64,000 nt of DNA from Niveibacterium microcysteis. GTDB lineage: Bacteria > Pseudomonadota > Gammaproteobacteria > Burkholderiales > Rhodocyclaceae. Of this stretch, positions 47,024 to 54,580 are shown piece after piece (position 1 is the first letter of the stretch; every line of letters starts with the position of its first letter). The stretch spans positions 4,761,993 to 4,825,992 of the forward strand of contig NZ_CP071060.1 of NCBI RefSeq assembly GCF_017161445.1, read 5' to 3'. Below the pieces are notes generated by a model. It ran no database searches and was not told the origin of the DNA. It worked only from the letters and a program-made list of their open reading frames with translations. A program made the translations under genes and the position numbers.

Positions 47024-47944
47024 ATGAGCACCCTGGCCAGCGTGGTGCTGGCGCTGGCGCTCGACGCACTGCTTGGCGAGCCGCGGCGCTGGCATCCGCT
47101 GGTCGGCTTCGGCCGGCTGGCGCAGGCACTTGAAGCGCGCTGCAACCGGCACGGCAATCGCCTTGGGCGCGTGACCGGTCTGCTCTGCTGGGCCGCGCTG
47201 GTGCTGCCGCCGGTGGCGCTGTGCGCGCTGGCCCTGCCTGCCCCGGCCGATACGCTTTTCGGCGCGCTGGTGCTGTACTTCGCGCTCGGCGCACGCAGCC
47301 TCGCCGAGCACGCCCGCGCCGTCGCCGAACCTTTGCTGCGCGGCGAGCTGCCGGCAGCGCGGCAGGCCTTGTCGATGATCGTCAGCCGCGACACCACCGC
47401 GCTCAGCGAATCCGGTGTCGCCGCCGCGACCTGCGAATCGGTGCTCGAGAACGGCAACGACGCGGTTTTCGGTGCGCTGTTCTGGTTCGTCGTCGCGGGG
47501 GCGCCGGGGGCGCTGCTGTTCCGCCTGGCCAACACGCTGGATGCGATGTGGGGCTACCGCACGCCGCGCCTGCTGCACTTTGGCTGGGCCGCGGCGCGGC
47601 TGGACGACCTGCTCAACCTGATCCCGGCGCGGCTCACCGCGCTGAGCTATGCGCTCGCCGGAAGCTGCGCGAACGCACTGCATTGCTGGCACACCCAGGC
47701 GGCCCGACACGACAGCCCGAACGCCGGGCCGGTCATGGCAGCTGGCGCCGGTGCATTGGGGCTGGCGCTCGGCGGCCCGGCGGTGTATCACGGAAAGCTG
47801 GAGCAACGCCCGACGCTGGGCCGTGGCCGCGATGCCACGCCGGCTGACATCGACGCGGCGTTGCGCCTGACGCGCCGCGCGCTGCTGCTGTGGCTCGCGG
47901 CAATCACACTGGGAGGCCTCATTGCGACCCGCATCGGCACCTGA
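47024..47944 (+). CDS. cobD: adenosylcobinamide-phosphate synthase (CobD/CbiB)
   Basis: The 306-residue membrane protein fits the CobD/CbiB family: LDALLGEPRRWHPLVGFGRLA at the start, SMIVSRDTTALSESGVAAATCESVLEN in the middle (shown only by its pattern here) and LANTLDAMWGYRT. It attaches aminopropanol phosphate to adenosylcobyric acid. Together with the next gene it makes the nucleotide-loop linker of B12. The 3' end overlaps the next start by 23 bases. The rest of the corrin pathway is not in the window, so it may serve salvage of imported corrinoids. Confidence 0.93.
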   Translation: MSTLASVVLALALDALLGEPRRWHPLVGFGRLAQALEARCNRHGNRLGRVTGLLCWAALVLPPVALCALALPAPADTLFGALVLYFALGARSLAEHARAVAEPLLRGELPAARQALSMIVSRDTTALSESGVAAATCESVLENGNDAVFGALFWFVVAGAPGALLFRLANTLDAMWGYRTPRLLHFGWAAARLDDLLNLIPARLTALSYALAGSCANALHCWHTQAARHDSPNAGPVMAAGAGALGLALGGPAVYHGKLEQRPTLGRGRDATPADIDAALRLTRRALLLWLAAITLGGLIATRIGT

Positions 47945-48947
47945 GCTGGCGAGCCCGCACGGCGGACGCTTGCGCGAAGCCTCGCGCCGCTATGGCATTG
48001 CGCTCGACCAATGGCTGGACCTATCGACCGGCGTGAATCCGGTCGCCTGGCCGGTGCCGCCGCTGCCGTTGAGCTGCTGGCAGCGCCTACCGGAAGAGGA
48101 CGATGGGCTCGAAATCGCAGCCGCGCAGTACTACGGCAGCGAGATGCTGCTGCCGGTGGCGGGCTCGCAGGCCGCCTTGCAGGCGCTGCCCTGGCTGCGG
48201 CCGCACGGTGCCGTCGGCGTGGTCGGGCCGAGTTACGCGGAGCACGCCGCTGCTTGGCTGCGCGCCGGGCACCATGTTGAGGACGTCGAGCCGGGCACGA
48301 TCGACAGCCTGCTGCCGGCGCTCGACGCACTGGTGCTGGTCAATCCGAACAACCCCACCGGTGAGCGCTACCCGATCGGCCAGCTGCTTGCCTGGCACCG
48401 CCAGCTGGCAGCGCGCGGCGGCTGGCTGGTGGTCGATGAAGCTTTCATCGACGCCACGCCGGCGGAAAGCCTGGTCACCCATGCCGGCATGCGCGGGCTG
48501 ATTGTGCTGCGCTCGCTGGGCAAGTTCTTCGGGCTGGCGGGCGCCCGTGTCGGCTTTGTCTTCGCCGACGCGGCCCTGCGCGGCCGGCTGGCACATCTGC
48601 TGGGCCCCTGGGCCGTCAGCGGGCCGGCGCGGGCTGTGGCAATGCTCGCGCTGGGCGACCACACATGGCAGGCAACCCAACGCCAGCGCTTGCCGCAACA
48701 GGCCGAAGCGCTGCGCGCCCTGCTCGCGCGCCACGGCCTGCCGCCCACCGGCTGCAATGCGCTGTTCCAGTGGGTACGCACCGAGCATGCGGCGGAAATC
48801 GCCCACACGCTGGCACATCAGGGTGTGCTGGTGCGGCGCTTCGACTACCCGGAAAGCCTGCGCTTCGGCCTGCCGCCCGATGCCGCCGGCCTCGCCCGGC
48901 TCGATCTCGCGCTCGGCCGCGCGGTGGCAGTCTTAAGTCTCGCTTAA
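47922..48947 (+). CDS. cobC: threonine-phosphate decarboxylase (CobC-type aminotransferase fold)
   Basis: The 341-residue PLP enzyme fits the CobC group, called CobD in Salmonella: PHGGRLREASRRYGI at the start, LDLSTGVNPVAWPVP, VLVNPNNPTGERYP and the PLP lysine region VLRSLGKFFGLAGARVGF. It makes aminopropanol phosphate, the substrate of the upstream enzyme. A TTG start inside cobD is used since no better one exists. The stop codon TAA lies inside the CTTAAG box of the next promoter. Confidence 0.88.
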   Translation: MRPASAPELASPHGGRLREASRRYGIALDQWLDLSTGVNPVAWPVPPLPLSCWQRLPEEDDGLEIAAAQYYGSEMLLPVAGSQAALQALPWLRPHGAVGVVGPSYAEHAAAWLRAGHHVEDVEPGTIDSLLPALDALVLVNPNNPTGERYPIGQLLAWHRQLAARGGWLVVDEAFIDATPAESLVTHAGMRGLIVLRSLGKFFGLAGARVGFVFADAALRGRLAHLLGPWAVSGPARAVAMLALGDHTWQATQRQRLPQQAEALRALLARHGLPPTGCNALFQWVRTEHAAEIAHTLAHQGVLVRRFDYPESLRFGLPPDAAGLARLDLALGRAVAVLSLA

Positions 48948-48986
48948 GTCGGCTTCAGTCGGTGTTAAGTCTCGCGCCTGCAAGAT
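48932..48986 (+). promoter_or_regulatory. PmrA/QseB-type box and promoter of the Asr-like gene pair
   Basis: CTTAAG (48932-48937), TCTCG, CTTAAG (48943-48948) is a perfect tandem PmrA-type box. Two further half-sites follow, CTTCAG (48953) and GTTAAG (48964), giving periods of 11, 10 and 11. TGCAAGAT at 48979 lies 15 bases after the start of the last half-site, as at 34597-34612. The box overlaps the end of cobC. Confidence 0.82.
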
Positions 48987-49034
48987 GCAAGCGCGTTGAA
49001 CACCAACGAACCCAACCGATCAGGAGTGATGACC

Positions 49035-49229
49035 ATGAAGAAGCTGCTTGCTGCCTTGTTTGCGATGACCTTTGCTGCCGGTGTGTTCGCCGCCGACGCC
49101 GCACCTGCGCCGGCCGAGAAGCCGGCTGCTGAAGCCGCCAAGCCGGCCAAGGCGACGAAGAAGAAGACCAGTCACAAGAAGACTGAGAAGCCCGCCGCCG
49201 AAAAGACCGAAGCGGCCCCGGCCAAGTAA
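49035..49229 (+). CDS. Asr-like exported Lys/Ala/Pro-rich protein, copy 1 of tandem
   Basis: The 64-residue precursor has signal peptide MKKLLAALFAMTFAAGVFAAD and a mature tail of about 43 residues made mostly of Ala, Lys, Pro, Glu and Thr (AKATKKKTSHKKTEKP). It should be disordered and basic, resembling enteric acid-shock protein Asr. AGGAG eight bases upstream supports the ATG. The next gene is a close paralogue, and a QseB/PmrA-like system follows. Confidence 0.75.
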   Translation: MKKLLAALFAMTFAAGVFAADAAPAPAEKPAAEAAKPAKATKKKTSHKKTEKPAAEKTEAAPAK

Positions 49230-49250
49230 TCGGATCAACAGACCAGCACC

Positions 49251-49280
49251 CGGCTCGCGCTGGACGAGCTCCGCGAGCCG
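49251..49280 (+). other. intercistronic hairpin between the Asr-like genes
   Basis: CGGCTCGCG and CGCGAGCCG form a perfect 9-bp stem with a 12-base loop between the two Asr-like genes. No T-run follows, so it is more likely an RNA-stabilising or attenuating structure than a terminator. Confidence 0.5.
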
Positions 49281-49322
49281 CGGAAAACCCCTTGAATTGA
49301 AACGGAAATCGGAACCATGAAC

Positions 49323-49529
49323 ATGAAGAAGCTGTTGGCTGCCCTGTTTGCGATGAGCTTTGCCGCGGGTGTATTCGCCGCTGACGCTGCCCCGGCCCCG
49401 GCGGAAAAGCCGGCCGCCGAAGCAAGCAAACCCGCCGCCCCGGCAAAGAAGAAGAGCACCAAGAAAAAGACCAAAGCTGCCCCGACGACCACCGACGAAG
49501 CCAGCAAGGCTGCGCCGGCCAAGCAGTAA
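49323..49529 (+). CDS. Asr-like exported Lys/Ala/Pro-rich protein, copy 2 of tandem
   Basis: The 68-residue precursor starts MKKLLAALFAMSFAAGVFAAD, one residue different from its neighbour over this stretch. The tail is again disordered and basic (AKKKSTKKKTKAAP). An ATG two codons earlier exists, but the GGAA spacing and the paralogues favour this one. No CTTAAG box stands between the copies, so both should be read from the upstream promoter and stopped by the terminator that follows. Confidence 0.75.
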   Translation: MKKLLAALFAMSFAAGVFAADAAPAPAEKPAAEASKPAAPAKKKSTKKKTKAAPTTTDEASKAAPAKQ

Positions 49530-49565
49530 CCCATCCGGCCGCCCTAGCGGCGGAGGGGGAGAGTT

Positions 49566-49599
49566 GGGCTCCGGCAACTTGCCGGAGCCCGTTTTTTTT
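49566..49599 (+). terminator. Rho-independent terminator after the Asr-like pair
   Basis: GGGCTCCGG pairs with CCGGAGCCC over a seven-base loop and is followed by eight T residues after one G. It separates the Asr-like unit from the regulator gene, whose start is about 50 bases on. Confidence 0.92.
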
Positions 49600-49651
49600 G
49601 GCGGCGCCTGAACGATAATCGCCGCCACGAAAACCGGAAGGGACGAGCTGG

Positions 49652-50308
49652 ATGCGCGTGTTGCTGGTGGAAGATGATCCGATGGTCGGCGATGCAAGCC
49701 GGCTGGGTTTGCTTGCAGCTGGATTCACCGTCGACTGGGTGCGCGACGGGCGCGCCGCCGAGTTGGCGATCGAAGCCAACGAATACAGCGCCGCGGTGCT
49801 GGATCTGGGGCTGCCGAAGATCGATGGCATGTCGCTGCTGTCGCATCTGCGCCAGCAGGACAACCGGCTACCGGTGATCGTGGTCACGGCGCGCGACGCG
49901 GTGTCGGACCGCGTTGCCGGCCTCAACGCCGGCGCCGACGATTACCTGACCAAACCCTTCGACCTGGACGAACTGGTCGCCCGCCTGCGCGCGCTGATTC
50001 GGCGAAACAGCGGCCGCACGCAGCGCGTGATCACCTGCGGCGCGATCGCGTTCGACACCGAGGCACGCACCGTCAAGCTCGATGGCGAACCGGTCACGTT
50101 GTCGGCACGCGAGCTGTCGCTGCTCGAAATCCTGCTCGAAAAGCCGGGCGCGGTGCTATCGCGCGAGAAGCTGGAGGAAAAGCTCTTCGGCTGGGGCGAG
50201 GAACCCTCCTCCAATGCCCTTGAAGTGCATCTGCACAACCTGCGTCGCAAGCTTGGCGCCGATCGCATCCGCAATGTGCGCGGCGTGGGCTACAAGGTGG
50301 TCGCGTGA
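49652..50308 (+). CDS. QseB/PmrA-like response regulator
   Basis: The 218-residue protein has an OmpR-type layout with pocket LLVEDDPM, phospho-acceptor D51 in AVLDLGLPKIDG, Lys in YLTKPFDLDE and a winged helix with LSARELSLLEILLEKPG, SNALEVHLHNLRRKLG and IRNVRGVGYKVV. The recognition-helix region SSNALEVHLHNLRRKLG is typical of the PmrA/QseB/BasR group, whose known site CTTAAG-N5-CTTAAG stands upstream of the adjacent Asr-like pair and of a third paralogue. The stop overlaps the kinase start by four bases (GTGA). Confidence 0.92.
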   Translation: MRVLLVEDDPMVGDASRLGLLAAGFTVDWVRDGRAAELAIEANEYSAAVLDLGLPKIDGMSLLSHLRQQDNRLPVIVVTARDAVSDRVAGLNAGADDYLTKPFDLDELVARLRALIRRNSGRTQRVITCGAIAFDTEARTVKLDGEPVTLSARELSLLEILLEKPGAVLSREKLEEKLFGWGEEPSSNALEVHLHNLRRKLGADRIRNVRGVGYKVVA

Positions 50309-51609
50309 GCGCTCCGCGCTCGATCCGTGCCACGGTGCTCGGCTGGCAGCTGGGCGCGATGCTGCTGCTCGGATGCGTCGCGGTGCTGGCCGCCTATACG
50401 CTGGCGGTGCGTTCGTTCGAGACGCTGCGTAACCTGGAGCTCGCACAGATCGCCGACGCAGTCGCGCGCCACGGCGTGGAACCCGACACCGACGACGACG
50501 AGCAACCGGGCGACTTCCTCAGCCAGGTCTGGAACGCCAACGGGCGGCTGGCCTACGCGAGCCACGACCCGGCGTTGCCGAAGCCGAAGAAGCTGGGCGA
50601 ATTCGATTTCCTGTACGACGACCGTTCCTGGCACGGGTTCGCGCGCACTTACGGCGGTCAGACCATCCTTGTCGCGCGTGAGGCGGGCGCGCGACGCGAA
50701 CTGTTCATGCGGATCTCGCTGCCGATGCTGACGGTGCTGGCCGGGCTCGCGACCCTGCTCACGGTATTGCTCGGGATACGCGTCAATCGCGCGCTGGCAC
50801 CGCTATCCTCGCTGCGCGCCGCCTTGTCGGCGCGTGACCCGAGTTCGCTGACGCCGGTGCCGGTGGACGATGCGCCGCGCGAACTCGTGCCGCTGGTCGG
50901 CACGCTGAATGGGCTGCTTGGACGCGTGGAAGGGCTGCTCGAGGGCCAACGCCGCTTCATCGCCGATGCGGCACATGAACTGCGTACGCCGGTCACCGCG
51001 ATCCGCCTGTATGCGCAACTGGCGCAGCGCGCCGACACCGCAGCGGACCGCGATAGTGCGATCGCGAACATCGAAGCGAGCTGCCTGCGCGCGGCCCACC
51101 TCGTCGAACAACTGCTCGCGCTGGCGCGACTGGACCCGGACAACGGCCCCGGGCGCGCCCCGGTAGCCCTTGAATTGATCGCCCGCGAGGGCGTGATTGC
51201 GCAATCCCCGCTTGCCGAGGCGCGCGGCATCGACCTTGGCCTTGGCGATTGCGATGCGGTGTCGGTCGAGGGCAGCGACGCCGAATTGCGCATGCTGCTC
51301 AACAACCTGATCGACAACGCGGTGCGCTACACCCCGGCCGGCGGGCAGGTGGACGTATCGGTGCACAGGACCGCAACCGGCGCGGTGGAACTGCGTGTGG
51401 AAGACAGCGGGCCAGGCATTCCCGAAGACGCACACCAGCGCGTGTTCGAGCGCTTCTTCCGACTCGCTGGCGCCGAACAGCCGGGCACCGGGCTCGGGCT
51501 CGCCATCGTGAAAAGCATTGCCGAGCGACATGCGGCAACCGTGGTGCTGGAAAACCGCGCAGAAGGCGGGCTGCGCGTGCGCGTCTGCTGGCCAGCCGCC
51601 CCCGCCTAG
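50305..51609 (+). CDS. QseC/PmrB-like membrane histidine kinase
   Basis: The 434-residue kinase has two membrane helices (GAMLLLGCVAVLAAYTLA and PMLTVLAGLATLLTVLLG) around a periplasmic domain of about 110 residues with an acidic patch (PDTDDDEQPGD) that might sense cations or protons, by analogy with PmrB and PhoQ. Phospho-histidine motif is IADAAHELRTPVTAIRL; ATPase boxes are NLIDNAVRYT, DSGPGIPE and GTGLGLAIV. It is the partner of the regulator upstream. A GTG start in the four-base overlap shows coupling. Confidence 0.92.
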   Translation: MSAPRSIRATVLGWQLGAMLLLGCVAVLAAYTLAVRSFETLRNLELAQIADAVARHGVEPDTDDDEQPGDFLSQVWNANGRLAYASHDPALPKPKKLGEFDFLYDDRSWHGFARTYGGQTILVAREAGARRELFMRISLPMLTVLAGLATLLTVLLGIRVNRALAPLSSLRAALSARDPSSLTPVPVDDAPRELVPLVGTLNGLLGRVEGLLEGQRRFIADAAHELRTPVTAIRLYAQLAQRADTAADRDSAIANIEASCLRAAHLVEQLLALARLDPDNGPGRAPVALELIAREGVIAQSPLAEARGIDLGLGDCDAVSVEGSDAELRMLLNNLIDNAVRYTPAGGQVDVSVHRTATGAVELRVEDSGPGIPEDAHQRVFERFFRLAGAEQPGTGLGLAIVKSIAERHAATVVLENRAEGGLRVRVCWPAAPA

Positions 51610-52335
51610 TCAGCGCTTCGCAAGCGGCCGGATCGTGCGCAGTGCAGCGTTGAACTGTTGAAGCATGGCAGTGGCCCCCATGCTCTTGGGGAACGCGAGG
51701 TAGAGCTGATCCACCGTCAACGGCCGATCGAGTGCGACGAAGCGATCGCGGTTGCGCTGCAATTCAGGGTCGGCCGCGATGGTGGCGTCGATGCCCGCCT
51801 GACCATTGCCGATCAAGGCCGCATCGAGCCGACCGGCGAGCAGTTTACGCAGGCGCTGTACCTGGCTGGTATCCCGCTCGACGGCCACCTCGCCCTGCTG
51901 CAGGGCATGGTCGAACACCTCGCCATAGCTTGCGCCAAGCTGGCCCCCTAGACGCTTGCCTTTCAGGTCGCCCAGCTCGTGGTAGCTGAATTCCTTGCCG
52001 CGGAGCACGACGATATTGATGTTGTCGCCGTATACCGGATCGGAGAAGTCGAACAGCTTCTGCCGTTCGCTGGTCAATGACACACCGATCAGGCCGCCGC
52101 GACCGGCAGCGGCGCTCTCGTAGGCGCGGCGCCAAGGCGAGAGCTCCAGCCGGAAGCGCACGCCCATGGCCGGCTCAAGGAGCTTCAGGATTCGCGGCAG
52201 CTCGCCGCGCGGCTCTCCCTTGTCGGCCCAGATCACCGGCGGATAGTTGTCGTCGCCAAAGACGGGAATCGTGTCGTCGGCAACCAAGGCCGGCGCCCAG
52301 GTGATGAGGGCAAACAGGATCGACCAGAACTTCAT
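51610..52335 (-). CDS. periplasmic substrate-binding protein, SBP family 3
   Basis: The 241-residue precursor has a signal peptide ending at PALVADD. The mature part follows the SBP-3 pattern: YPPVIWADKGEPRGELPRILKLL, GGLIGVSLTSERQKLFDFSD and LGGQLGASYGEVFDHAL. No ABC transporter genes adjoin it, so like the orphan at 26264 it may bind a ligand for sensing or be used with a distant permease. Its stop touches the kinase stop head to head, and the HD-GYP-like gene lies 58 bp upstream on the same strand. Confidence 0.88.
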   Translation of the reverse strand: MKFWSILFALITWAPALVADDTIPVFGDDNYPPVIWADKGEPRGELPRILKLLEPAMGVRFRLELSPWRRAYESAAAGRGGLIGVSLTSERQKLFDFSDPVYGDNINIVVLRGKEFSYHELGDLKGKRLGGQLGASYGEVFDHALQQGEVAVERDTSQVQRLRKLLAGRLDAALIGNGQAGIDATIAADPELQRNRDRFVALDRPLTVDQLYLAFPKSMGATAMLQQFNAALRTIRPLAKR

Positions 52336-52393
52336 CCAACACCTCCTGGCTCGAAGGGGCCGCTATTCCCGTGGATGGCCGTGGCACCGCGGC

Positions 52394-53518
52394 TCAATGC
52401 ACCTCGTAGCCGAACAGGCGCGACGGGTTGATCCGCACCATCACGCTCTGGCGCGGCACGATCGAATCAATCGCAAAGTCCTTGCGCGACGTATCGCGCC
52501 GCACCGGCTCGACATACGGCACGCCGTTGCTGTTGCTGACGCTGTAGACGGTTGGTGTGGTGGCCAGCTTACCGCGACGCAACACCACTGCCACCTCGCC
52601 ATTGGCGAGACGGACGAACGCCCCCGGCGGAAAGATGCCGATCTCCTTCACCAGCATAGCCGCGAGCGGGTTCTCCTGCCCTCCCATCGAGAGGAAGCTC
52701 TCGCGTGCAGCGCGATTCGGCGGCAAGGCGCTGCGGCCGGCGCGCGGGCTGATCTTGGCGCCGAAAATATCGGCGTGGCGAATCAGCTCGGCCAGCGGCG
52801 AGATATTCGTGACGCCACGCGGATAGCCCTTGCCGTCCGGCGTCTCATGGTGTTCGGCGACTGCACGCAGCCAATCGGTGTCGCGCAGGCCTGCCTGCTG
52901 CAGGATCGCCACGCTGCGCGCCGGGTGAGCCTGGATTTCGGCGCGTTGGCGATCGGTGGGCGGCGTGCTTTGCGCCGCAAGCACCGCCTGCAGTTCGAGC
53001 ATGCCAAGGTTCATCGTCAGCGCGGCGTTGATCAGCGTGCGCCGCTCATCGTCGGACGCCTCGGTCTTGCGTGCAATCAGCTCGCAGATCACCGCGGTAT
53101 GCAGCGAATGCGCCACCGCATACTTGGTCGCATCCGCCTGCATCATGACGAAGACACCGACGTCGGCGTCTCGTTCGGTGAGCAGCTGGAGCAGCATCGA
53201 CAGCTGCTGAAGCTTGTCGAGAAAGTCCGGATCCTTGACGTTGTCGCGCAGCAGCAGCGACAGCTTCACCTGCAGATCGGACCACAGCCAGATCGGATCG
53301 AAGGCCTGCGCCTTGGGCTTCTCGGAGGCTTGCCGCTGGCGGCGGAATTCGTCTTCATCGACGAACATGCCTCGCGCCAGCAGGGAGTGCAGCTGCGCTT
53401 CGCTCTGGATGGTGTAGCCGCGACTGAGCAGAAGGTTGCCACCTGCATCGCGGACATTCCACGGCAGTGGTACGCCGATCTTCACATGGTCGGCCAGCAA
53501 CTGCAGTTGCTTCATCAC
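52394..53518 (-). CDS. degenerate HD-GYP-domain protein
   Basis: The 374-residue protein has an N-terminal domain of about 110 residues, then an HD-GYP-like domain: HSLHTAVICELIA, HPARSVAI and HHETPDGKGYPRG are present, but the HD pair itself is replaced, reading LTMNLGMLELQ where LLHDIGK is expected. Loss of both ligands suggests no normal metal centre, so it may bind cyclic di-GMP rather than cleave it. A beta-rich C-terminal stretch of about 70 residues (GEVAVVLRRGKL) follows. A similar MN form is found in other Betaproteobacteria as I recall. Confidence 0.85.
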   Translation of the reverse strand: MMKQLQLLADHVKIGVPLPWNVRDAGGNLLLSRGYTIQSEAQLHSLLARGMFVDEDEFRRQRQASEKPKAQAFDPIWLWSDLQVKLSLLLRDNVKDPDFLDKLQQLSMLLQLLTERDADVGVFVMMQADATKYAVAHSLHTAVICELIARKTEASDDERRTLINAALTMNLGMLELQAVLAAQSTPPTDRQRAEIQAHPARSVAILQQAGLRDTDWLRAVAEHHETPDGKGYPRGVTNISPLAELIRHADIFGAKISPRAGRSALPPNRAARESFLSMGGQENPLAAMLVKEIGIFPPGAFVRLANGEVAVVLRRGKLATTPTVYSVSNSNGVPYVEPVRRDTSRKDFAIDSIVPRQSVMVRINPSRLFGYEVH

Positions 53519-53602
53519 ACGCTCCGTCTCCTGGTGCAGCTTGCCCCGTCAGGCAGTTGACGGGTTTTTCCGGTATCGACTTGAGCGCGAGATGTAAAAA
53601 GT

Positions 53603-53635
53603 CCAAAAAATAGAAAAGCCGCCCGAAGGCGGCTT
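53603..53635 (-). terminator. Rho-independent terminator after parB
   Basis: On the minus strand AAGCCGCC pairs with GGCGGCTT over a four-base loop and is followed by TTCTATTTTTTGG. It lies 20 bases after the parB stop and should close the mnmG-rsmG-parA-GNAT-parB transcription unit. Confidence 0.88.
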
Positions 53636-53654
53636 GCTTGGGGCACAACCCGGA

Positions 53655-54500
53655 TCAACCGATCCGGCCAAGGATGCCATCGAGCTGGTCGAGGCTGCCA
53701 AACTCGATCACCAGCTTGCCGGCGCCCTTTTTGTTGGCCGCGATCTTCACCGTGGCGCCGAGTTTGTCCGCTAGGTCTTCCTCAAGCCGGGCGACGTCGC
53801 GATTGACGACCTTCGGCAGCTTTTCGGCTTCCGGCTTCAGCGCGTTCTGCACCGCCTTCTCGGTTTCGCGCACCGACAGGCGGCGTGCGACGACCTGATT
53901 CGCAAGCAGGATCTGCTGAGCCGGATCCAGCGCCAGCAGTGCGCGCGCATGGCCCATTTCAATATCGCCCAGCATCAGCAGCTCGCGCACCGGTTCCGGC
54001 AGCGCCAGCAGCCGCAGCAGGTTCGACGTCGCCGGACGCGAACGCCCGACGGCATCGGCCGCCTGCTGGTGCGTCATGCCGAATTCGTCGATCAGGCGCT
54101 GGATGCCCTGCGCTTCTTCAAGCGGGTTGAGGTTCTCGCGCTGGATGTTCTCTATCAGCGACATCGCCAGCGCGGCTTCGTCCGGGATCTCGCGGATCAG
54201 CACCGGCACTTCGGCCAGCTCGGCAATCCGCGCGGCACGCCAGCGGCGTTCGCCAGCGATGATCTCGTGGCGGCCACCACCGATCGGGCGCACCAGGATC
54301 GGCGACATCACGCCCTGCGCGCGGATCGACGCAGCGAGTTCTTCCAGGCTGCCGGCATCCATGCGGGTGCGTGGCTGGTATTTGCCCGGCTGCAGCTCGT
54401 CGATCGCCAGCGTGTCGAGGCGGCCCTTGTTGTCGGCCGAAGTGTCGGCGCCGAGCAAGGCTTCCAGCCCGCGGCCGAGGCCCTTGGGTTTCTTGACCAT
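53655..54500 (-). CDS. parB: chromosome partitioning protein ParB
   Basis: The 281-residue protein binds parS and spreads along DNA as a CTP-dependent clamp. Visible are the N-terminal ParA-interacting start (KKPKGLGRGLEALLG), the CTP motif region GERRWRAARIAEL, ENIQRENLNPLEEAQG and the helix-turn-helix MTHQQAADAVGRSRPATSNL. The two parS sites at 58777 and 59580 are its likely targets. It follows parA with one GNAT gene between them, which is unusual. Confidence 0.95.
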   Translation of the reverse strand: MVKKPKGLGRGLEALLGADTSADNKGRLDTLAIDELQPGKYQPRTRMDAGSLEELAASIRAQGVMSPILVRPIGGGRHEIIAGERRWRAARIAELAEVPVLIREIPDEAALAMSLIENIQRENLNPLEEAQGIQRLIDEFGMTHQQAADAVGRSRPATSNLLRLLALPEPVRELLMLGDIEMGHARALLALDPAQQILLANQVVARRLSVRETEKAVQNALKPEAEKLPKVVNRDVARLEEDLADKLGATVKIAANKKGAGKLVIEFGSLDQLDGILGRIG

Positions 54501-54580
54501 GTTTCTGATTCCTGGTGTGCAAATTCAAGGGCGTCGCCGCGCAGAGTGCAGCAGCGCCCGGTGTTCGGTGTTGCGGCCGG

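Noticed and set aside
46054-47535. 493-codon minus-strand frame over the riboswitch, btuM and cobD
   Set aside because: It is antisense to a clear riboswitch and two recognised genes and has low-complexity composition.
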